Assembly (NCBI GenBank): GCA_036845725.1
Contig: DAIUDK010000086.1
Coordinates: forward strand, 1-23,124
Direction of reading: 5' to 3'
DNA: 23,124 bases
From: DSWT01 sp036845725
GTDB lineage: Bacteria; Chloroflexota; Anaerolineae; B4-G1; SLSP01
Shown in pieces: positions 20,994 through 23,124 of this stretch. Position numbers and translations under genes: made by a program. Numbering within the stretch: the first letter of the stretch is position 1; each line of letters opens with the position of its first letter. The notes under the pieces are model-generated. The model saw only the letters and a program-made list of their open reading frames with translations. It was not told where the DNA came from and did not search any database.

Positions 20994-21788
20994 ATGAAGA
21001 TCGAGCAATTCGACAGAGATACCCTGCGGATACGACTTGGCGGCCCTGGTATCCTGCTTATGCTAGTAAGCCCAGTACTCATTGGGATCGCATTGTTCGT
21101 TACCGGAGGAACGACTACATTGAGTTGTATCCGGGATAGCGCTGAAGTGCCTGTTTGCGAGCTAGAACGTTCTTTATTAGGTGTTCCGGTATATACAACA
21201 CAATTCAGCAATCTGAAAGACGCGTATGTTGCCGAAGAAGTTGATAGTGAAGGGGTCTCCGCTTACCGCGTCGAACTCGTCACCGGTGACTACCACCTGA
21301 TTCCATTTACAAAACATGCAAGTAGCGGCTATGTGAAGAAGCAATACGTTGTTGAGAAAATCAAGCTGTTCGTTTATGCCCACCAACCAACGCTGGAAAT
21401 CGTACAGAAGGACAACGGAACACTTATTGTAGGCTTAGCCCTTATCACTGTTAGTTTGGTTGCCGGCATTGCCGGAGTGGGAATTAGCAAAACAACCTGG
21501 ACTTTTGATCGTATCAATGAAGTGGTCATCCACCGCAGTGGTACGATTTTCGGTACCAAAGTCAGCGAGTACCCACTGTATGATATCACCGACGCACGTG
21601 TAGAAGTCAGCCAGAGCAGTGATAATGATAGCGAGACACATCGCGTTGTGTTAGTAACAAAGCACTGGAAAACTATCCCACTGACCCTTTTCTATACTTC
21701 TTCTAATCTGAAAGAGAAAGAAATGATTGCAAAACAAATTAACAAGTTTCTTGATATGAGATGGCAAACTCAAAAAAAACACCAATAA
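20994..21788 (+). CDS. Membrane protein with two transmembrane segments and related flanking domains; unknown
   Basis: The 264-residue protein has likely membrane helices at about 18-38 and 142-166. The soluble part between them (40-140) and the C-terminal part (170-255) share a similar stretch: YRVELVTGDYHLIPFT versus HRVVLVTKHWKTIPLT. The second follows a W-T-F-D-R-x-N-E-V segment, which suggests a PH-like beta fold. An internal duplication is therefore possible. The ribosome site is weak. Its last codons overlap the frame upstream of the next gene; the stop is 17 bases before the ATG at 21806. No function is assigned. It is AT-richer than its neighbours. Confidence 0.65.
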   Translation: MKIEQFDRDTLRIRLGGPGILLMLVSPVLIGIALFVTGGTTTLSCIRDSAEVPVCELERSLLGVPVYTTQFSNLKDAYVAEEVDSEGVSAYRVELVTGDYHLIPFTKHASSGYVKKQYVVEKIKLFVYAHQPTLEIVQKDNGTLIVGLALITVSLVAGIAGVGISKTTWTFDRINEVVIHRSGTIFGTKVSEYPLYDITDARVEVSQSSDNDSETHRVVLVTKHWKTIPLTLFYTSSNLKEKEMIAKQINKFLDMRWQTQKKHQ

Positions 21789-21805
21789 GAAACGGAGGAA
21801 GACTT

Positions 21806-22930
21806 ATGCCTATCATCGAACAAGAGTTCATGGAACTGACGAAAGACTTGGACGTAGCGGCGTTCTGGGAAGAGAACGCCCAGTGCCAAAGATTCACCAC
21901 CGACAAGCCGCGCTGCGCGCTGTCGTTCTCACCGGACGATCACTGGATCTTCGAGTTCATGGACGTGCCCTCAACGCTGCGGTACTACCAGGACACCGCC
22001 TACCGCAACGCGTTGCACAAAGAGGTCAACGCCATCTTGCAGGAACACGTGGGCCGCGCCTTCTTCAACGAAGACACCTGGGAAAACGAGCCGCATCGCA
22101 TCGAAAACCTCTTCGATTGCGTCTTCACCTACTACGAGGGTGGCACCCCCTGGCTCACTGCCGTCAACGTGGGTGACGGCCCGGAAGACGCCGCCGCCTT
22201 CGCCCGCATCCTCGACAAGGCCGAAGCCACCGACGTCCGCGCGTGGACCATCCCAGAGGCATATCTGGCAGAATGGGAAGCACACAAGGCCGCCGGAAAG
22301 CCGCGGCCCAAACTCGGCGCCGGCAGTCGCGGCCCGGCGACGATTATGACGTCCGTGCTCAAACCGGAGACCGTCTTCTACTGGATCTACGACTATCCCG
22401 ACATGATGCGCCGCTTCCGCGACATTCTGGCGGAGAAAATGGTCGAATTCAACACCGTGCTGCGCGAATTCAGCGGCAACACCGAGCCAGGCTGGTGGAT
22501 CACCGACGACAACTGCGCGCTCTTCAACAAGAAACTCTACCGCGAGTACTGCTTCCCGGTGCTCAAGCGCGTCCTCGAAGCGATGGCCCCCGGCGACGCC
22601 CGCCGCTACCAGCACTCCGACAGCGCCATGGGCCACCTGCTGGAGATGCAGTACGAACTCGGCATCCGCGCCGTCAACTACGGCCCCACCGTGGACGCCG
22701 GTCTGATCCGCGAGAAAATGCCCGACGCCTACATCCACGGTCAGCTCCCGCCGATGCTTCTGCGCAACGGCAATTCGGAGGAGATTCGCCAGCACGTCAT
22801 CAACGACTTCAAGAAAGCCGGCGCGACCGGCGGCCTGGAAATCACCACCGCCGGCTCCACCCCCGCCGGCGTCGGCGTCGGACGCATGCGCTGGCTGATG
22901 AAAGTGGTGCAGGAAGAGTGCCGGTACTAA
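21806..22930 (+). CDS. Second URO-D superfamily-like protein
   Basis: Start ATG 21806 follows CGGAGGAAGA; the longer frame from 21761 overlaps the preceding gene and is not used. The 374-residue protein shares superfamily features: PATIMTSVLKPETVFYWIYD, a WWITDDNCALFNKKLYREYC segment, then YQHSDSAMGHLLEMQ and a final GSTPAGVGVGRMRWLM. It lacks the CPDH motif of the protein at 17158, so it is a different subfamily, possibly acting on another methylated or carboxylated substrate. It is the last complete gene of the plus run. The following gap contains a hairpin with a T-run. The precise reaction is unknown. Confidence 0.75.
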   Translation: MPIIEQEFMELTKDLDVAAFWEENAQCQRFTTDKPRCALSFSPDDHWIFEFMDVPSTLRYYQDTAYRNALHKEVNAILQEHVGRAFFNEDTWENEPHRIENLFDCVFTYYEGGTPWLTAVNVGDGPEDAAAFARILDKAEATDVRAWTIPEAYLAEWEAHKAAGKPRPKLGAGSRGPATIMTSVLKPETVFYWIYDYPDMMRRFRDILAEKMVEFNTVLREFSGNTEPGWWITDDNCALFNKKLYREYCFPVLKRVLEAMAPGDARRYQHSDSAMGHLLEMQYELGIRAVNYGPTVDAGLIREKMPDAYIHGQLPPMLLRNGNSEEIRQHVINDFKKAGATGGLEITTAGSTPAGVGVGRMRWLMKVVQEECRY

Positions 22931-22996
22931 AGGATGCAAGAGGCAAGATGCATGATACGTAATTGGTATCAGGCCCAACGCCCAGAGTGAAAATCT

Positions 22997-23077
22997 GACC
23001 ACCAATCTTCACAAATTCACACTGGTTTTGATTTCTATTCGTGAAAATTCGTATAGATTCGTGGTCGGTTTTTTTGG
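22997..23077 (+). terminator. Palindromic ATTCGTG-type element followed by a T-run, probable terminator
   Basis: GACCAC (22997-23002) is matched by GTGGTC (23061-23066), with degenerate ATTCGTG/ATTCGTA units between. The arms are imperfect (AAATTCAC against GTGAAAATT). A T-run (23069-23075) follows at once, so it can work as an intrinsic terminator for the preceding gene while sitting right before the ribosome site of the next. Its plan resembles the other short-repeat palindromes. Confidence 0.55.
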
Positions 23078-23087
23078 AGGAAGCTAT

Positions 23088-23124
23088 ATGACCGTCAATA
23101 TTCGCTTCACGGAATCCGATTGGG
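23088..23124 (+). CDS. Start of a further gene, truncated by the window edge
   Basis: GGAGGAAGC precedes ATG 23088 at normal spacing, and the frame stays open for the remaining 12 codons (MTVNIRFTESDW). It is too short to identify; the opening is compatible with another URO-D-like or sugar-related gene of the same cluster but this is not supported beyond position. Confidence 0.55.
   Translation, partial: MTVNIRFTESDW

Overview
The window looks like a stretch of a bacterial chromosome, GC-rich over most of its length. It best fits Chloroflexota, probably Anaerolineae-like. That placement is an inference from gene content: a long F420-0:glutamate ligase-like protein, a fused E1 dehydrogenase, several corrinoid/URO-D-type proteins, and intergenic hairpins built from short tandem repeats. 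No rRNA, tRNA, CRISPR array or transposase gene was seen.

Layout. (1) 1-1081: the 3' part of a gene for a cysteine-rich peptide precursor (16 Cys in the last 74 residues, halocin C8-like), followed by a small polytopic membrane protein that could be its immunity or export partner. (2) 1262-1843, minus: a small membrane protein and the remnant of an ECF sigma factor broken by a short frameshifting deletion. (3) 2017-4068, plus: an F420-0:glutamate ligase-like protein and a membrane-anchored protein of unknown function, ending at a bidirectional terminator. (4) 9384-4154, minus: a SAM methyltransferase, a DeoR-type regulator with a near-consensus promoter and an apparent CTTTC-repeat operator, then a 2-oxo acid dehydrogenase E1 (alpha and beta fused) and E2 (two peripheral subunit-binding domains). 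(5) 11924-9441, minus: a HerA/FtsK-like ATPase with a C-terminal coiled coil. (6) 12124-22930, plus: a long run of closely spaced genes: class II aldolase, nucleoside deaminase, PPOX-type split-barrel protein, sorbitol/xylitol-type zinc dehydrogenase, a two-gene type II restriction-modification system (amino-methyltransferase plus NgoMIV-family nuclease), URO-D-like protein, PHP-domain protein, orphan response regulator, flavin reductase, a membrane protein and a second URO-D-like protein. A new gene begins at 23088 and runs off the window.

How the parts may work together. The aldolase, zinc dehydrogenase, PHP and URO-D-like genes look like a sugar/polyol or C1-related catabolic neighbourhood; the substrate cannot be read from sequence. 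The R-M pair sits inside this run with 4-base overlaps (stop/start) to the gene before it and between its own two genes, so it appears to be transcribed with its neighbours.

The most unusual layer is not a gene. At least five places carry palindromes whose arms are short tandem repeats (unit 7-10 nt). Each has a different unit sequence but the same architecture. One surrounds two divergent promoters, one lies between E1 and E2, one lies in frame inside the PHP gene, and one has lost an arm. The halocin-like precursor with its membrane neighbour and the NgoMIV-type nuclease paired with a probable m4C methylase are the other main points of interest.
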